64,000 bases of DNA from Halobellus captivus (lineage in GTDB: Archaea > Halobacteriota > Halobacteria > Halobacteriales > Haloferacaceae). The stretch lies in contig NZ_VJXQ01000001.1 in NCBI RefSeq assembly GCF_007655485.1, forward strand, positions 441,442-505,441. Reading direction: 5' to 3'. The position numbers and the translations under genes were made by a program. The notes under the pieces were generated by a model. The model was not told the DNA's origin. It was given only the letters and a program-made list of their open reading frames with translations, and did not search any database. This document shows positions 15,396 through 25,955 of this stretch, piece after piece (positions within the stretch are counted from its first letter, which is position 1; every line of letters begins with the position of its first letter).

Positions 15396-17144
15396 TCACT
15401 CCTCGAACCACTGGGCGTCCGAGAGCGTTCGCTGTACCGCCTCCTCGCCGACGGCGAACGCCAGCGCCTCGAATCCGCGGCGCTCGGCGCGGTCGCGGGC
15501 GTTCGCGACGAGTCGGGAAACGATGAACTCGGGCGTGGACTTGCCGACGGTGCCGAACCGCGGCTGGTAGTCGACCTGCAGCGCAAGCTCTTCGGTGAGT
15601 CCCTCCGCGAAGATGCCGTCGATCCGCGCCTCCTCGGGGAGCGGACTGAGGTCGTCGGCCAAGTGAGTCACGTACACGCCGAGCGCGTCGCGGTCGACGG
15701 TCAGATCGACGAGGCCGTTCAACAGGTCGGCGGCGCGTCCGGGCTCGGTGATCGCCTCGAACTCGTCGACGAGCATGAGCGTTCTGTCACCAGTCGACAG
15801 CGGCGGCACGATCGACTTCAACGTGGACTCAAGGACGCCAGCGTTGAAACTGGCGTGTCGCCGGTGGAAAACCACCGTATCGAACTGTCCGACGTCCGCT
15901 CGTTCGGCCGGGACTGGCAGTCCCATCGACGCCAGCAGGACGACCTGCGCGAGCGTCTCCAAGAGCGTCGTCTTCCCGCCGGAGTTCGCGCCGGTGAGCA
16001 CGGCGACCCGATCGCCGGACGGGGGACTCGGATCCCCGCCGACGTCGTGCGTTCCGACGGCGTACGTCACCGGCTGGACGTCCCCAGACAGCGTGAGGTT
16101 CCGCGCTTCCGCCACCGCGAGGCCGTCGTCGACGAGCCGCGGCCGTTCGAGGTCGTATGCGACGGCGAAACGGCCCAGCGAGAGCTCGAAGGCGATCTCC
16201 GAGACGGCGTCGATCGCGACGTCGACGTCTTCGCGCGCGGACTCGACCGATTCCCGTAGCTCGGCCGCGACGGTCGTCTCGCGTTCCTCGACCGCCGCGT
16301 CGAATTCCGAGAGCAGCCCGCGCAGCGACGTCGACACGAAGTCCGCTTCGTCGTGCGCGTCGTCGGCGACGGTGGATTCGACGCGCCCGCGACGGACGTC
16401 TGCCTCGCTCGCGACGTACTCGACGAACGCCGAGCGGAACTCCTCGAAGCTCCGGACGCCGCGCTCGCGGACGGACTCGAGCACGTCCAGCGCGCCCGAT
16501 TCCATCTCGGCGACCGCATCGCGGCGCTCGCGCAGTCGATCGAGTTCGTCGTCGGTCCCGGGAGCGACCGTGCCGTCCTCCCTGACGGTCCCGAGCGCGC
16601 TGGCGGCGCGTCGGAGCGCGTCGTCGTCGAGCGCGTCGAGCGCCTCGAACGTCCCGCCGCGGAGGCCGACCGCCCGGAGCGACAGCGCCGTTTCGACGGC
16701 GGCGCGGTCGCTACCGTCGGCCTCGTCGTACGCCTCGAAGGCAGAGCGGACGGCATCGCGTTCGTCGTCAGCCAGTCCCGCCCACGCGTCGCGAGCGGCG
16801 AGCACCCGGTCGAGTCGCGCCTCGCGCTCGTCGAGCGCAGTGAGCGGCGTCAACACCCGAATCCGATCGGCAGCGTGCGCCGTGAGCGCGCGTTCGCTCG
16901 CCAGCGCGAGCAACTCGTCGTAGACGTCGCGGGTGTCGCGGGTTCCGAGCGTGTCGATTCCCGCCGCGCCGTTCGCCCGCCGAAGGATTCGAACGGCCCG
17001 TCCGCGGGGAATCCCGGCGTCAGCCAGCGCCCGAATATCGGCGCTCTCGATAGCCTCGATCGCGCGCTCGACGCCGAGTCGCTCCCGGAGCGTGTCGCTC
17101 GTCTTCGGGCCGACCCCCCAGTAATCCTCCAGTCGCATACGCAT
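15396..17144 (-). CDS. MutS-related ATPase with N-terminal helix-hairpin-helix
   Basis: A 582-residue protein that combines an N-terminal helix-hairpin-helix region (LEDYWGVGPKTSDTLRERLGVERAIEAI) with a C-terminal MutS-type ABC ATPase. The ATPase has the Walker A sequence TGANSGGKTTLLETLAQ, a Walker B LMLVDEFEAITEPGRA and the switch-histidine segment YVTHLADDL. It lacks the mismatch-recognition and connector domains of MutS1 and is shorter than true repair MutS, so it belongs with the MutS-like proteins of archaea whose role is unclear. The middle (about 240-330) is Glu/Ala/Arg-rich and probably forms the clamp-like coiled coil. The start is at the first or third codon (both ATG). Tandem 24-nt repeats lie just upstream. 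Confidence 0.85.
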   Translation of the reverse strand: MRMRLEDYWGVGPKTSDTLRERLGVERAIEAIESADIRALADAGIPRGRAVRILRRANGAAGIDTLGTRDTRDVYDELLALASERALTAHAADRIRVLTPLTALDEREARLDRVLAARDAWAGLADDERDAVRSAFEAYDEADGSDRAAVETALSLRAVGLRGGTFEALDALDDDALRRAASALGTVREDGTVAPGTDDELDRLRERRDAVAEMESGALDVLESVRERGVRSFEEFRSAFVEYVASEADVRRGRVESTVADDAHDEADFVSTSLRGLLSEFDAAVEERETTVAAELRESVESAREDVDVAIDAVSEIAFELSLGRFAVAYDLERPRLVDDGLAVAEARNLTLSGDVQPVTYAVGTHDVGGDPSPPSGDRVAVLTGANSGGKTTLLETLAQVVLLASMGLPVPAERADVGQFDTVVFHRRHASFNAGVLESTLKSIVPPLSTGDRTLMLVDEFEAITEPGRAADLLNGLVDLTVDRDALGVYVTHLADDLSPLPEEARIDGIFAEGLTEELALQVDYQPRFGTVGKSTPEFIVSRLVANARDRAERRGFEALAFAVGEEAVQRTLSDAQWFEE

Positions 17145-17172
17145 CGATGCGGCGGAGCCGCCTTGTAGGTTG

Positions 17173-17244
17173 GCGATCGGCCGGACGCTAATTACGGCGA
17201 CCGACCGGACGCTAATTACGGCGACCGACCGGACGCTAACTACG
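17173..17244 (+). repeat. 24-nt tandem repeat, 3 copies, upstream of the MutS-like gene
   Basis: Copies at 17173, 17197 and 17221 differ by only one to three bases. Each contains GGACGCTAATTACG (GCTAACTACG in the last). The TAATTA core is symmetrical and resembles a promoter element, so copy number could affect transcription of the minus-strand gene that starts at 17144. Confidence 0.92.
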
Positions 17245-17407
17245 GTGTTCGGTCGGACCTCGATTGCGAAGACGGTGACCCGATACGTCTGCTTCGCACG
17301 GTGTGCCCGGTCGATTTCGCTTCGCTGTCGGTGTAGGGGGTCGTGCCCGGAGCGGAGCCTGAGCGTCGGCGCCGCGTGTGACGTCTGGAGGTGTCGCGAC
17401 GGGGAGG

Positions 17408-17572
17408 CTACAGCGACGAAACCCGCCGCGAGCGGGCATCGCGGACCGCAGCGCCTTCGCGGATCATATCCTCGCAGTGCGGACAGACTCGTGCGTTCTC
17501 GACTCCTTCCGGGGCGAACACTCGAACGTAGTCACGGGAGACGAACGAGCCGCAGTTTTGACACTCAGGCAC
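17408..17572 (-). CDS. DUF7563-type small zinc protein
   Basis: A 54-residue protein too short for most gene finders, beginning at GTG 17572. It carries two CxxC pairs: CQNC at residues 4-7 and CPHC at 30-33, joined by GSFVSRDYVRVFAPEGVENARV, and ends in a basic tail. This is the pattern of a small haloarchaeal zinc-ribbon family I recall as DUF7563. Function is unknown; such proteins occur in many copies in haloarchaeal genomes. The reading frame has normal haloarchaeal codon usage, which supports it being real. Confidence 0.72.
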   Translation of the reverse strand: MPECQNCGSFVSRDYVRVFAPEGVENARVCPHCEDMIREGAAVRDARSRRVSSL

Positions 17573-17738
17573 GAGTCTCCACCCCGGCGACGGTTCCTTC
17601 GTTCATAGCCAGCCGTCTCGAGCATCGCCGACGGCCTAACACGATGGCCTACGTCGTTAGGGTCGACCCAACGAAGACCGCACATCGGACCGAGGGGCAA
17701 CTATTTGTCGGTGGACTCGTTCCCTCTCGGTACCACGA

Positions 17739-19556
17739 ATGCCTGCCGACGGAGCGCCCGACGACGCAGTGGCGGATCTCGATTCGACGGCACCGGCCGA
17801 CAGGCCCGTTGTTCTCGTCGTCGACGACGACAGGGACCTCGCAGACACCTGCGAGTACTGGCTGCGCGAGGATTTCGCGGTGCGAATCGCCTACGGTGGC
17901 GAGGAGGCGCTCGACCTGATCGACGACGAGGTCGACGTCGTCCTCCTTGACCGCCGGATGCCGGATCTCTCCGGGGACGAGGTTCTCGCGGAGATCGACG
18001 AGCGGGGGTTCGAGTGCCGCATCGCGATGATGACCGCGGTCGAACCCGACACCGATATCGTCGAGATGCCGTTCGACGAGTACCTGGTCAAACCCGTCGA
18101 CGAGGCGAGCGTCAGAGACACCGTCGAGGAGCTGCTGGTTCGCTCGGAGTTCGACGAGCGGGTACGCGAGTACTTCGCGCTGGCGTCGACGGAGGCGGTG
18201 CTCGACGACCGCGCGATCGACGAACTCGGCGATCCCGCCGCACTCGACGAGTTGACCGCGCGCGTCCGCGAACTCCGGGACGAACGCGAATCGGAGATCA
18301 AGGAACGAGAGCGGCAGTTGGCGCGGATTCGCCAGATCAACGGGTTCCTCCGGGAGATCGACCGCGCGTTAGTCGATGCGACCACCCGCGACGACATCGC
18401 ACAGACGGTCTGCACCTCGTTCGAGCAGTCTCCATACGAGGGCGTGTGGATCGCCCGATACAACGACGTGGTCGACACCGTCGCGTGCGAGGCCGCCGCC
18501 GATTCGATCGAATCACCGCTCGGTGGCGAGAGCGGTCGAAGCTCATCGCTCGAAGCGGGCGCGACAGCGCCGTCCGAAGCGGTCCGGCGGGCGATCGACT
18601 CCAAGACCACCCTGACAACACCGGTGACGCCAGCCCACGCCGCCTCCGTACTGAACGGTTCAGCGCCCGCAGATGCCGAGCGGACGCTCGTCGTCGCGCC
18701 GATCGGCTACCGAGAGACGGTCTACGGTGCGTTGGTCGTCTACGTGCGCGGCGGGGTGACCGACGAAGAGAAGTCGATGCTCGAGGAGATCGCGAAGCGC
18801 GTCGGCCACGGGATCAACGCCGCGGAGTCCAAGCAACTCCTGCAGGGCGATACGGCGATCGAACTGGAGTTCGACCACCCGGACACCCGCGACCTGCTCG
18901 TCGACCTCTCGCTGGAGTTCGAAACCGGCGTCCGTCTCGAAGGGACTGCACTCACTGACGAGGGTGTCGTTTCTTGCTACGTCACCGTCGAAGGCGTCGA
19001 CCCGTCGGCGGTGCTGTCGGCCGTGACACCGCTGGACGCGCTCGTGAATGCACGCGCCGTCGTCGAGGAAGCCGACGAGACGCTGTTCGAGTTCCGATTG
19101 ACAGGCGCGTCCGTGGTCGTGACGCTCGTCGAACTCGGGGCGACCATCGAGTCACTGACCGCCGTCGACGGCGTGGGGACGATGACCGTTCGAGTCCCAC
19201 CGAAGGCGGGTCTCCGTGCGTTGACCAACGCGGTTCAGTCGTCGTATCCCGACATCTCTGTGGTCGCCAAGCGGGAGGTCGAAGATGCCGTGCAGTCGAC
19301 ATCGGCGTTTCGCCGCGAGTTGGAGGAGCGGCTGACCGCCAGGCAGCACGAAGTCATCGAGGCCGCGCTCGCGTCGGGCTACTTCGAGTGGCCGCGGGGC
19401 AGCACCGCCGAGGAGGTCGCCGACTCGCTCGGCATCGCGGCACCGACGTTTCACGAGCACCTGCGCTCCGGCGAGCGAAAACTCATCGAGGCGTTCTTCT
19501 CGGAATCCTCCGGGAGAGGTGAGGGTCGCGACGGCGACAGTGGAACCGACGAGTGA
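17739..19556 (+). CDS. Receiver-GAF-HTH-10 regulator (bacterio-opsin activator family)
   Basis: A 605-residue regulator. Residues 22-140 are a receiver domain with D29/D30, phospho-acceptor Asp71 in VVLLDRRMPDLSG and the conserved Lys in YLVKPV. A HalX-like helical segment follows (about 145-205, RVRELRDERESEIKERERQLARI). A GAF-type domain runs from about 210 to 360 (LVDATTRDDIAQTVC to VGHGINAAE). A second beta-rich Bat-type sensory domain follows. The C-terminus has the HTH-10 DNA-binding domain (LTARQHEVIEAALASGYFEWP, then TAEEVADSLGIAAPTFHEHLR). Proteins of this plan control haloarchaeal responses to light, oxygen or redox state. No partner kinase is adjacent, so it is probably an orphan response regulator. 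Confidence 0.92.
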   Translation: MPADGAPDDAVADLDSTAPADRPVVLVVDDDRDLADTCEYWLREDFAVRIAYGGEEALDLIDDEVDVVLLDRRMPDLSGDEVLAEIDERGFECRIAMMTAVEPDTDIVEMPFDEYLVKPVDEASVRDTVEELLVRSEFDERVREYFALASTEAVLDDRAIDELGDPAALDELTARVRELRDERESEIKERERQLARIRQINGFLREIDRALVDATTRDDIAQTVCTSFEQSPYEGVWIARYNDVVDTVACEAAADSIESPLGGESGRSSSLEAGATAPSEAVRRAIDSKTTLTTPVTPAHAASVLNGSAPADAERTLVVAPIGYRETVYGALVVYVRGGVTDEEKSMLEEIAKRVGHGINAAESKQLLQGDTAIELEFDHPDTRDLLVDLSLEFETGVRLEGTALTDEGVVSCYVTVEGVDPSAVLSAVTPLDALVNARAVVEEADETLFEFRLTGASVVVTLVELGATIESLTAVDGVGTMTVRVPPKAGLRALTNAVQSSYPDISVVAKREVEDAVQSTSAFRRELEERLTARQHEVIEAALASGYFEWPRGSTAEEVADSLGIAAPTFHEHLRSGERKLIEAFFSESSGRGEGRDGDSGTDE

Positions 19557-19600
19557 AGCAGCGGAACGTGAGGATATCGACGACAGGGGTCGTCTGAGAA

Positions 19601-19695
19601 ACGAACGAAACGGGACCGAACTGGGCACGACAGAACGAGACGGGATCGAACGGAGCGCGGCGGAACGAGACAGGATAGAACGAGACGGGACGGGG
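19601..19695 (+). repeat. Degenerate repeats of GAACGAGACGGGAT-type sequence
   Basis: Within 150 nt after the HTH-10 gene stop, variants of GAACGAGACGGGATCGAAC recur at about 19633, 19662 and 19679, with weaker copies from 19601. Spacing is irregular (about 17-30 nt), so this looks like an older, decayed example of the gene-end repeats seen elsewhere. Confidence 0.5.
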
Positions 19696-19713
19696 ACTGG
19701 GCTAATCCACCGC

Positions 19714-19914
19714 TCAGGCGTCGTTCATCCGTTGTGTTCGTTCATCGCCACAGATCCGGCACTTCGTCACACGGTAGGGCTCCCGGGAGAATTCCCGGTT
19801 CGTCCGCTTTTTGCTCTCGGTTTTGAGTTCGATCGCGACCTCGTGCGGCGTCCGGGAACCGCACGCCTCGCAGTACTCGGACAACTCGGTGAGTGTCGAT
19901 TGGCTCTTGGACAT
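19714..19914 (-). CDS. Small zinc beta-ribbon protein (DUF7835-type)
   Basis: A 66-residue acidic/basic protein with two CxxC knuckles: CEACGSRTPHEV at residues 15-18 and CRICGDERTQR near 54-57. Between them lies a charged beta segment (AIELKTESKKRTNREFSREPYRVTK). This is a conserved haloarchaeal zinc-ribbon protein; I recall it as DUF7835 but cannot check. It may bind nucleic acid or act as a protein adaptor. It converges with the HTH-10 gene and has its own AT-rich upstream region (around 19960-19975 on the plus numbering). Confidence 0.75.
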   Translation of the reverse strand: MSKSQSTLTELSEYCEACGSRTPHEVAIELKTESKKRTNREFSREPYRVTKCRICGDERTQRMNDA

Positions 19915-20076
19915 CGTTTTTCAGTAATCGGACAAAGGAATGCATCGCTATTCACGGCAAACCCTACATAATTAGGGCCGACGAGCTTCGGATCGAGGTG
20001 GGTACCGAATCACTGGGGTCCAGGAGCTGACGAGATCAGGAACGAGTAGGGCCGCAGAAACAGTGGGAAGTCGGCC

Positions 20077-21228
20077 TCAGATGCCGCCTTGTCGGTAGAT
20101 GAGGTTGCGCTGGATCTCGTTTGCGCCCTCGTAGATGACCGGGATACGGACGTCGCGGTAGACCCGGGAGATGGGATACTCCTCCAGTACGGAGCGGCCG
20201 CCGTGCAGTTGCATCCCGCGCTCGGCGCAGTGCATCGCCGTCTCCGTCGACTTGGTTTTCGTCGCGGCCGCCCAGAACCCGGCGTCCTCGTTCGTTTCGA
20301 CCTTGTGCGCGGCGCGCCAGTTGAGGGCGCGAGCGGCTTCGAACTCCATCCGCATATCCGCCAGGATGTGCTGTGTCGACTGGAATTCCGCGATATTCCG
20401 ACCGAACGCCTCGCGGTCGTGGACGAATTTCCACGTCTCCTCGATCGCCCGGGCGGCGAGACCGATCCCGTGGCCGCCGACGACGACGCGCCCGTGGTTG
20501 AAGAAGTCCGCGAGGACGTAGAAGCCGCCACCCTCGGTGCCGACGAGGTTCTCCTCGGGGATCTCGCAGTCGTCGAAGACGATGTGGCCCTGCTTGGAGG
20601 CGCGCATCCCGATCTTCTCGGGGATGTGTTCGGCCTCGTAGCCCGGCGTATCTGTCTCGACGATGAACATCGAGTAGTTCGAGTAGCGATCGTCGCCGTC
20701 GCCGGTTTTCGCGTACACCGTCAGCCAGTCGGCCTCCACTGCATTGCCCACCCAGTACTTCTCGCCGTTGAGCACCCAGCCGTCGTCGGTCCGTTCTGCG
20801 CTCGTCGTCATTCCGGCCATATCCGACCCGGTCTGCGGTTCCGACACCGCGAGCCCGGAGATCTGTTCGTTCGCCGCGATCGGTCGGAGATACTCGTCTT
20901 TCTGCTCCTCCGAGCCGTATGTTTCGACGATCTCACAGCCGAACGACGCGAGCATCAGCGTCAGCGCGATCCCTGCGTCGGCCGCGTAAAACTCCTCGTT
21001 GACCGCGAGAATCTGTTCGAGGTCGAACCCGCTGCCGCCGTACTCTTCGCTGATGTCCTGCGCGACGAGCCCCGCGTCCATCCCGGCTTCGAGGACGTCC
21101 CAGGGATACTCCGCCGATTCGAAGCACGCCTCGGCGTTCGGTCGGATGTGCTCGTCGGCGAACTCGCGCGCCTCGCGTTTGATCTCGCGAGCGTGTTCCG
21201 GAACCACCGATTCGTCGAGAAGATCCAT
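20077..21228 (-). CDS. acd: Acyl-CoA dehydrogenase
   Basis: A 383-residue FAD-dependent acyl-CoA dehydrogenase, which introduces the trans-2 double bond in acyl-CoA substrates and passes electrons to ETF. Features in order: the N-terminal helical domain; the FAD and substrate signature SGLAVSEPQTGSDMAGMTT; the beta domain with YWVGNAVEADWLTVYAKTG; the RVVVGGHGIGLAARAIE helix; and the C-terminal LHGGRSVLEEYPISRVYRDVR followed by the catalytic-base motif YEGANEIQ. The exact chain length or branched specificity is not readable. A CAAATAACC element (21252-21260) lies about 27 nt before the ATG. The gene shares strand with a MenE-like ligase and the methylmalonyl-CoA genes, suggesting short or branched acyl-CoA breakdown. 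Confidence 0.94.
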   Translation of the reverse strand: MDLLDESVVPEHAREIKREAREFADEHIRPNAEACFESAEYPWDVLEAGMDAGLVAQDISEEYGGSGFDLEQILAVNEEFYAADAGIALTLMLASFGCEIVETYGSEEQKDEYLRPIAANEQISGLAVSEPQTGSDMAGMTTSAERTDDGWVLNGEKYWVGNAVEADWLTVYAKTGDGDDRYSNYSMFIVETDTPGYEAEHIPEKIGMRASKQGHIVFDDCEIPEENLVGTEGGGFYVLADFFNHGRVVVGGHGIGLAARAIEETWKFVHDREAFGRNIAEFQSTQHILADMRMEFEAARALNWRAAHKVETNEDAGFWAAATKTKSTETAMHCAERGMQLHGGRSVLEEYPISRVYRDVRIPVIYEGANEIQRNLIYRQGGI

Positions 21229-21272
21229 AGCAGACGCTCTCAGTCCACGAGCAAATAACCCTCGGAACTTTG

Positions 21273-21301
21273 ATAAACTACAAACTTGTTCTCTAGTTTA
21301 T
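21273..21301. promoter_or_regulatory. Inverted repeat between acyl-CoA dehydrogenase and MenE-like genes
   Basis: ATAAACTA (21273-21280) and TAGTTTAT (21294-21301) form a perfect 8-bp inverted repeat with a 13-nt spacer in an AT-rich gap. It overlaps the last bases of the upstream gene and lies 45 nt before the acd start. It may be an operator for acd or a termination signal. Confidence 0.4.
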
Positions 21302-22839
21302 TCGTCGCTGTCGTCGTTCGCGCCGGAAAACCGCTCGCGAACAGCCGTCCGATCGACCGTCCCCGAGACAGTTCTGGGGAGCGAGTCGGAGATGGCAATC
21401 GCCTTCGGGACTTTGAACCTCGCGAGTCGCTCCCGGGCGAAATCAAGCAGTTCGGCGCGCTCGATCGAGTCGCCTTCGGGAACCACGACCGCCGAGACGC
21501 GCTCGCCCCACTGCGCGTCGGGGACGCCGATGACCGCCGCCTCACGGACACCCGGGTGCGCGACCAGCACGTCGACCACTTCGCCGGGTTCGACGTTCTC
21601 GCCACCGGTGACGATACGATCGTCGACGCGGTTCAACACCGTGAGCAGCCCCCGTTCGTCGAAAGCACCGACGTCGCCGGTGTGGAGCCCGAACGGACCG
21701 AACGCGTCCGCGTTGGCCCCGTCGTCTCCGTAATACCCCGGAGTCACGGTCGGCCCGTCGACCACGAGTTCGCCCGACTCGCCCGCCGGAAGCGACGCCC
21801 CGTCCTCGTCGACGACCGTCACCTCGGTCATAATGAGCGGTCGTCCGACGCTGTCAGGGGCTTCGAACGCCTCAGCGGGGCGCGCGGTGGCGATCTGCGA
21901 GGCAGTCTCGGTCATCCCGTACGTCGGGTGGACCGGTACCGAATAGTCCCGACAGCGTTCGATGAGATCCGCCGGTGCGGGCGCGCCGCCGAGGAGGACG
22001 ACGCGGAGAGATTCCGAAAGCGTTCCGCGTCGCGCTAACATCCGTCGGAGCATCGTCGGAACGAGCGAGGTCGCGGTCGCGTCGTACTGGTCCAGGTAGT
22101 CGGCCGCCGCCCCGGCGTCGAACTCGGTTTGATACACCACCGTCATCCCGTACAGTGGCATCCTGAGGACCGGTGCGATCCCGCCCATGTGGTGGAGTGA
22201 AAGCGCCACGTGCCAGCGGTCGTCCGGGTCGAACCCGAGTCGGAACGTGGAGGCGACCGCGCTCGCCAGGAGGTTCCCGGTCGTCAACTGGACCGCCTTC
22301 GGGTCGCCGGTCGTCCCCGAGGTGAAAAGCAGCAGTTGGGTGTCGTCGAGTCCCCATTCAGCGGGAGTCACCGGGTCGGCGATGACGTCGGAAAGCGCTT
22401 CCGCCGCATCGGTCGCTGGCTCGTCGACCGTGAGGATCTGGTCGATATCAGTCGTCTCGGTCGCATCCACAGCAGTCGTCTCGGCCGCTTCGACCGCGTC
22501 GACGACGGTCGATTCGGTCTCGGCCCCGCAGACGACGGCGGCGACGTCCGCAGTTCGGATCTGCCCCGCGAGTTCGCGCGCGGTCTGTCCGTCACCCATC
22601 GGAACGAGCGTCACGCCGAGACGCATCGCCGCGTGAATCAGACAGACGTATTCGAGTCGCGAATCCAACACGGCACCCAGGTGAGTGCCGGAATCGATTC
22701 CGGCGGCTGCGAGGCGGCCCGCCAGGTCGTCGACGAGGGTGTCGAGGTTCCCGAACGAAAAGACGTCGCTCGTCGCCGCGACGACGAGTGCGACCGCATC
22801 GGGATCGATCCGTGCGCGGTGAGAGAGCCAATCGCGCAT
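21298..22839 (-). CDS. menE: AMP-forming acyl-CoA ligase, o-succinylbenzoate-CoA ligase (MenE)-like
   Basis: A 513-residue member of the ANL adenylating family. Motifs: the P-loop-like LLLFTSGTTGDPKAVQ, LSLHHMGGIAPVLRMP, HPTYGMTETASQIATARP, GELVVDGPTVTPGYY, LHTGDVGAFDERGLLTVLNRVDDRIVTGGENVEP. The N-terminal opening (MRDWLSHRARIDPDAVALV) and the short length match haloarchaeal MenE proteins of menaquinone synthesis. No other men genes are nearby; neighbours are acyl-CoA genes, so another CoA-ligase role is possible. The A10 motif, normally SGK, reads LPRTVSGTVDR: Thr494 replaces the lysine that orients the carboxylate and is usually required for adenylation. A single A-to-C change separates AAG from the ACG seen here. 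Confidence 0.72.
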   Translation of the reverse strand: MRDWLSHRARIDPDAVALVVAATSDVFSFGNLDTLVDDLAGRLAAAGIDSGTHLGAVLDSRLEYVCLIHAAMRLGVTLVPMGDGQTARELAGQIRTADVAAVVCGAETESTVVDAVEAAETTAVDATETTDIDQILTVDEPATDAAEALSDVIADPVTPAEWGLDDTQLLLFTSGTTGDPKAVQLTTGNLLASAVASTFRLGFDPDDRWHVALSLHHMGGIAPVLRMPLYGMTVVYQTEFDAGAAADYLDQYDATATSLVPTMLRRMLARRGTLSESLRVVLLGGAPAPADLIERCRDYSVPVHPTYGMTETASQIATARPAEAFEAPDSVGRPLIMTEVTVVDEDGASLPAGESGELVVDGPTVTPGYYGDDGANADAFGPFGLHTGDVGAFDERGLLTVLNRVDDRIVTGGENVEPGEVVDVLVAHPGVREAAVIGVPDAQWGERVSAVVVPEGDSIERAELLDFARERLARFKVPKAIAISDSLPRTVSGTVDRTAVRERFSGANDDSDE

Positions 22840-22988
22840 ACTACGTACAAAGGCGTCGGCGGTCGGTTAAACTGTACTGTTGTCCTGAGGCCGACCGCCG
22901 CGACCGCGATCCTCCAACGGCCCACCTGTCGCCCGCTTCGAGCGCGTCGAACGCTCGTTCGACCATTCGTTCGATCGCGGTATCCGAC

Positions 22989-23384
22989 TCATCCGTCGTG
23001 CTGCACGTATTCGACCAGCACGCCGCCCGTCGAACGGGGATGCAGAAACGCGATTTCGTGCCCCCACGCGCCCGCCCGCGGCTCCTCGTCGACGAGCTCG
23101 ACGCCGACCTCCCTCGCGCGATCCAGCGCGGCATCGATGTCCGCCGTCCGGAGCGCCACGTGGTGAATTCCGGGTCCGTTTTTGTCGAGAAACTGAGCGA
23201 CCGGGCCGCCGTCAGTCGGTTCGAGCAGCTCGAAGTACCCGCCGTCGAGGTCGAGAAACCTGACCGACATCCCGTCGAAGGTCTCCTCGTGGACCACGGG
23301 CGCATCAAACAGCGCTCCGAAGGTCGCCGCGAGCCCGTTCCCGTCGGTCGTCGCGATCCCGAGGTGGTCGAACGAAGTACGCAT
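22989..23384 (-). CDS. mce: Methylmalonyl-CoA epimerase
   Basis: A 131-residue vicinal-oxygen-chelate fold protein. It interconverts the (S) and (R) forms of methylmalonyl-CoA so that the B12-dependent mutase can act. It begins with FDHLGIATTD (metal ligand His7). It then shows FDGMSVRFLDLDGGYFELLEPTD, the central GPGIHHVALRTADIDAAL with the second metal-binding His, and ends GHEIAFLHPRSTGGVLVEYVQ with the last Glu ligand. This matches the family length and ligand spacing. It lies 100 nt downstream of the mutase large-chain gene on the same strand, so the two probably share a message and pathway (propionyl-CoA to succinyl-CoA, or the methylaspartate route). Confidence 0.93.
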   Translation of the reverse strand: MRTSFDHLGIATTDGNGLAATFGALFDAPVVHEETFDGMSVRFLDLDGGYFELLEPTDGGPVAQFLDKNGPGIHHVALRTADIDAALDRAREVGVELVDEEPRAGAWGHEIAFLHPRSTGGVLVEYVQHDG

Positions 23385-23486
23385 ACGTCGCCGTCGGCCG
23401 AGAGCGGGATAAACAGTCGGGTGACGGGTGGATGAGAGAAGAGGTATCCGTCGGACAGCGGTTGGCCGAATCGATCTGGAACCGAC

Positions 23487-25163
<1,677 letters not shown>

Positions 25164-25282
25164 AGCTACAGTCGCGCCCGCCGTGTATTGAAACTGTCCG
25201 AAGGGAGAGGGCGACCACCGCCGCTCCACCCGAGCGATCGAAAGGGAACAACTCCATTACGGACGCCGACGAAGGCCGGGGT

Positions 25283-25750
25283 ATGGCAGACCAAGTGGAC
25301 CCCGACCGGGTCCGCGGCGGGCAGATGACCGACGCGGAGATCGACGACTATCTACGGGAAGCGGGTACCGGCGTGCTCTCGTTGGCCGAGAACAACCGCG
25401 CCTACGCGATTCCGATCTCGTTCGGCTACGAAACCGGCCGCGCCGTCTTCTCCTATTGGCAGTTCGGCCCCGACAGTCGAAAAAAGGACCTCAGCGAGAC
25501 CACAGAGCGCGCGTGTCTGACGGTTTACGACATCGATTCACAGACCGACTGGCGGAGCGTCCTCGCGTTCGGCACGCTGCGGGAACTGCCGACGTCGGAG
25601 TGGCGAGACGCGGGCGAACTGATCGATCAGAACGCCTGGTCGCCGGATCTCACGCCAGTCGGGAAACGACGGCTCTCGATCGTCGGGTACGAACTCTCGA
25701 TCGAGGAGGCCACCGGTCTGCAACGACGACCGGACGAACCCCGGTCGTGA
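25283..25750 (+). CDS. Pyridoxamine 5'-phosphate oxidase-like flavin-binding protein
   Basis: A 155-residue split-barrel flavin-binding protein of the PNPOx-like superfamily. The pattern is MTDAEIDDYLREAGTGVLSLAENNRAYAIPISFGYE, then SRKKDLSETTERACLTVYDI and WRSVLAFGTLRELP, as in haloarchaeal PNPOx-like proteins that bind FMN, F420 or heme. The substrate is unknown. Residues 1-14 are a charged leader; MTDAEIDDYL at the second Met is an alternative start. A CATTACGG element lies about 27 nt upstream of the first ATG. It is divergent from the mutase gene. Confidence 0.85.
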   Translation: MADQVDPDRVRGGQMTDAEIDDYLREAGTGVLSLAENNRAYAIPISFGYETGRAVFSYWQFGPDSRKKDLSETTERACLTVYDIDSQTDWRSVLAFGTLRELPTSEWRDAGELIDQNAWSPDLTPVGKRRLSIVGYELSIEEATGLQRRPDEPRS

Positions 25751-25754
25751 GGCG

Positions 25755-25905
25755 ACCGACCTTCGAGTGCTAGCCCGTCCGGCGTTCGACAGATAGCCCG
25801 TCTGCCGTTCGAACGGTCGTCTATCCACTGTTCGAACGCTTTCCCAGCCACCGTTCGAGCGATAGCCGATCCACCTTCGAACGCCGACTCGTCCGCTGGC
25901 TGAAC
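25755..25905 (+). repeat. Degenerate 23-nt tandem repeat, about 6 copies
   Basis: TTCGA recurs at 25762, 25785, 25808, 25831, 25854 and 25876, a 23-nt period kept five times (last step 22). Around it, CCGTTCGAACG-like and GATAGCC-like segments recur in diverged form. The array begins just after the stop at 25750 and fills the gap before the NAC gene. Confidence 0.8.
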
Positions 25906-25955
25906 GCCGCGGTTCGCCACGCTTTTGCTACCGGCCGCCGTCGAATCTGGCAACT

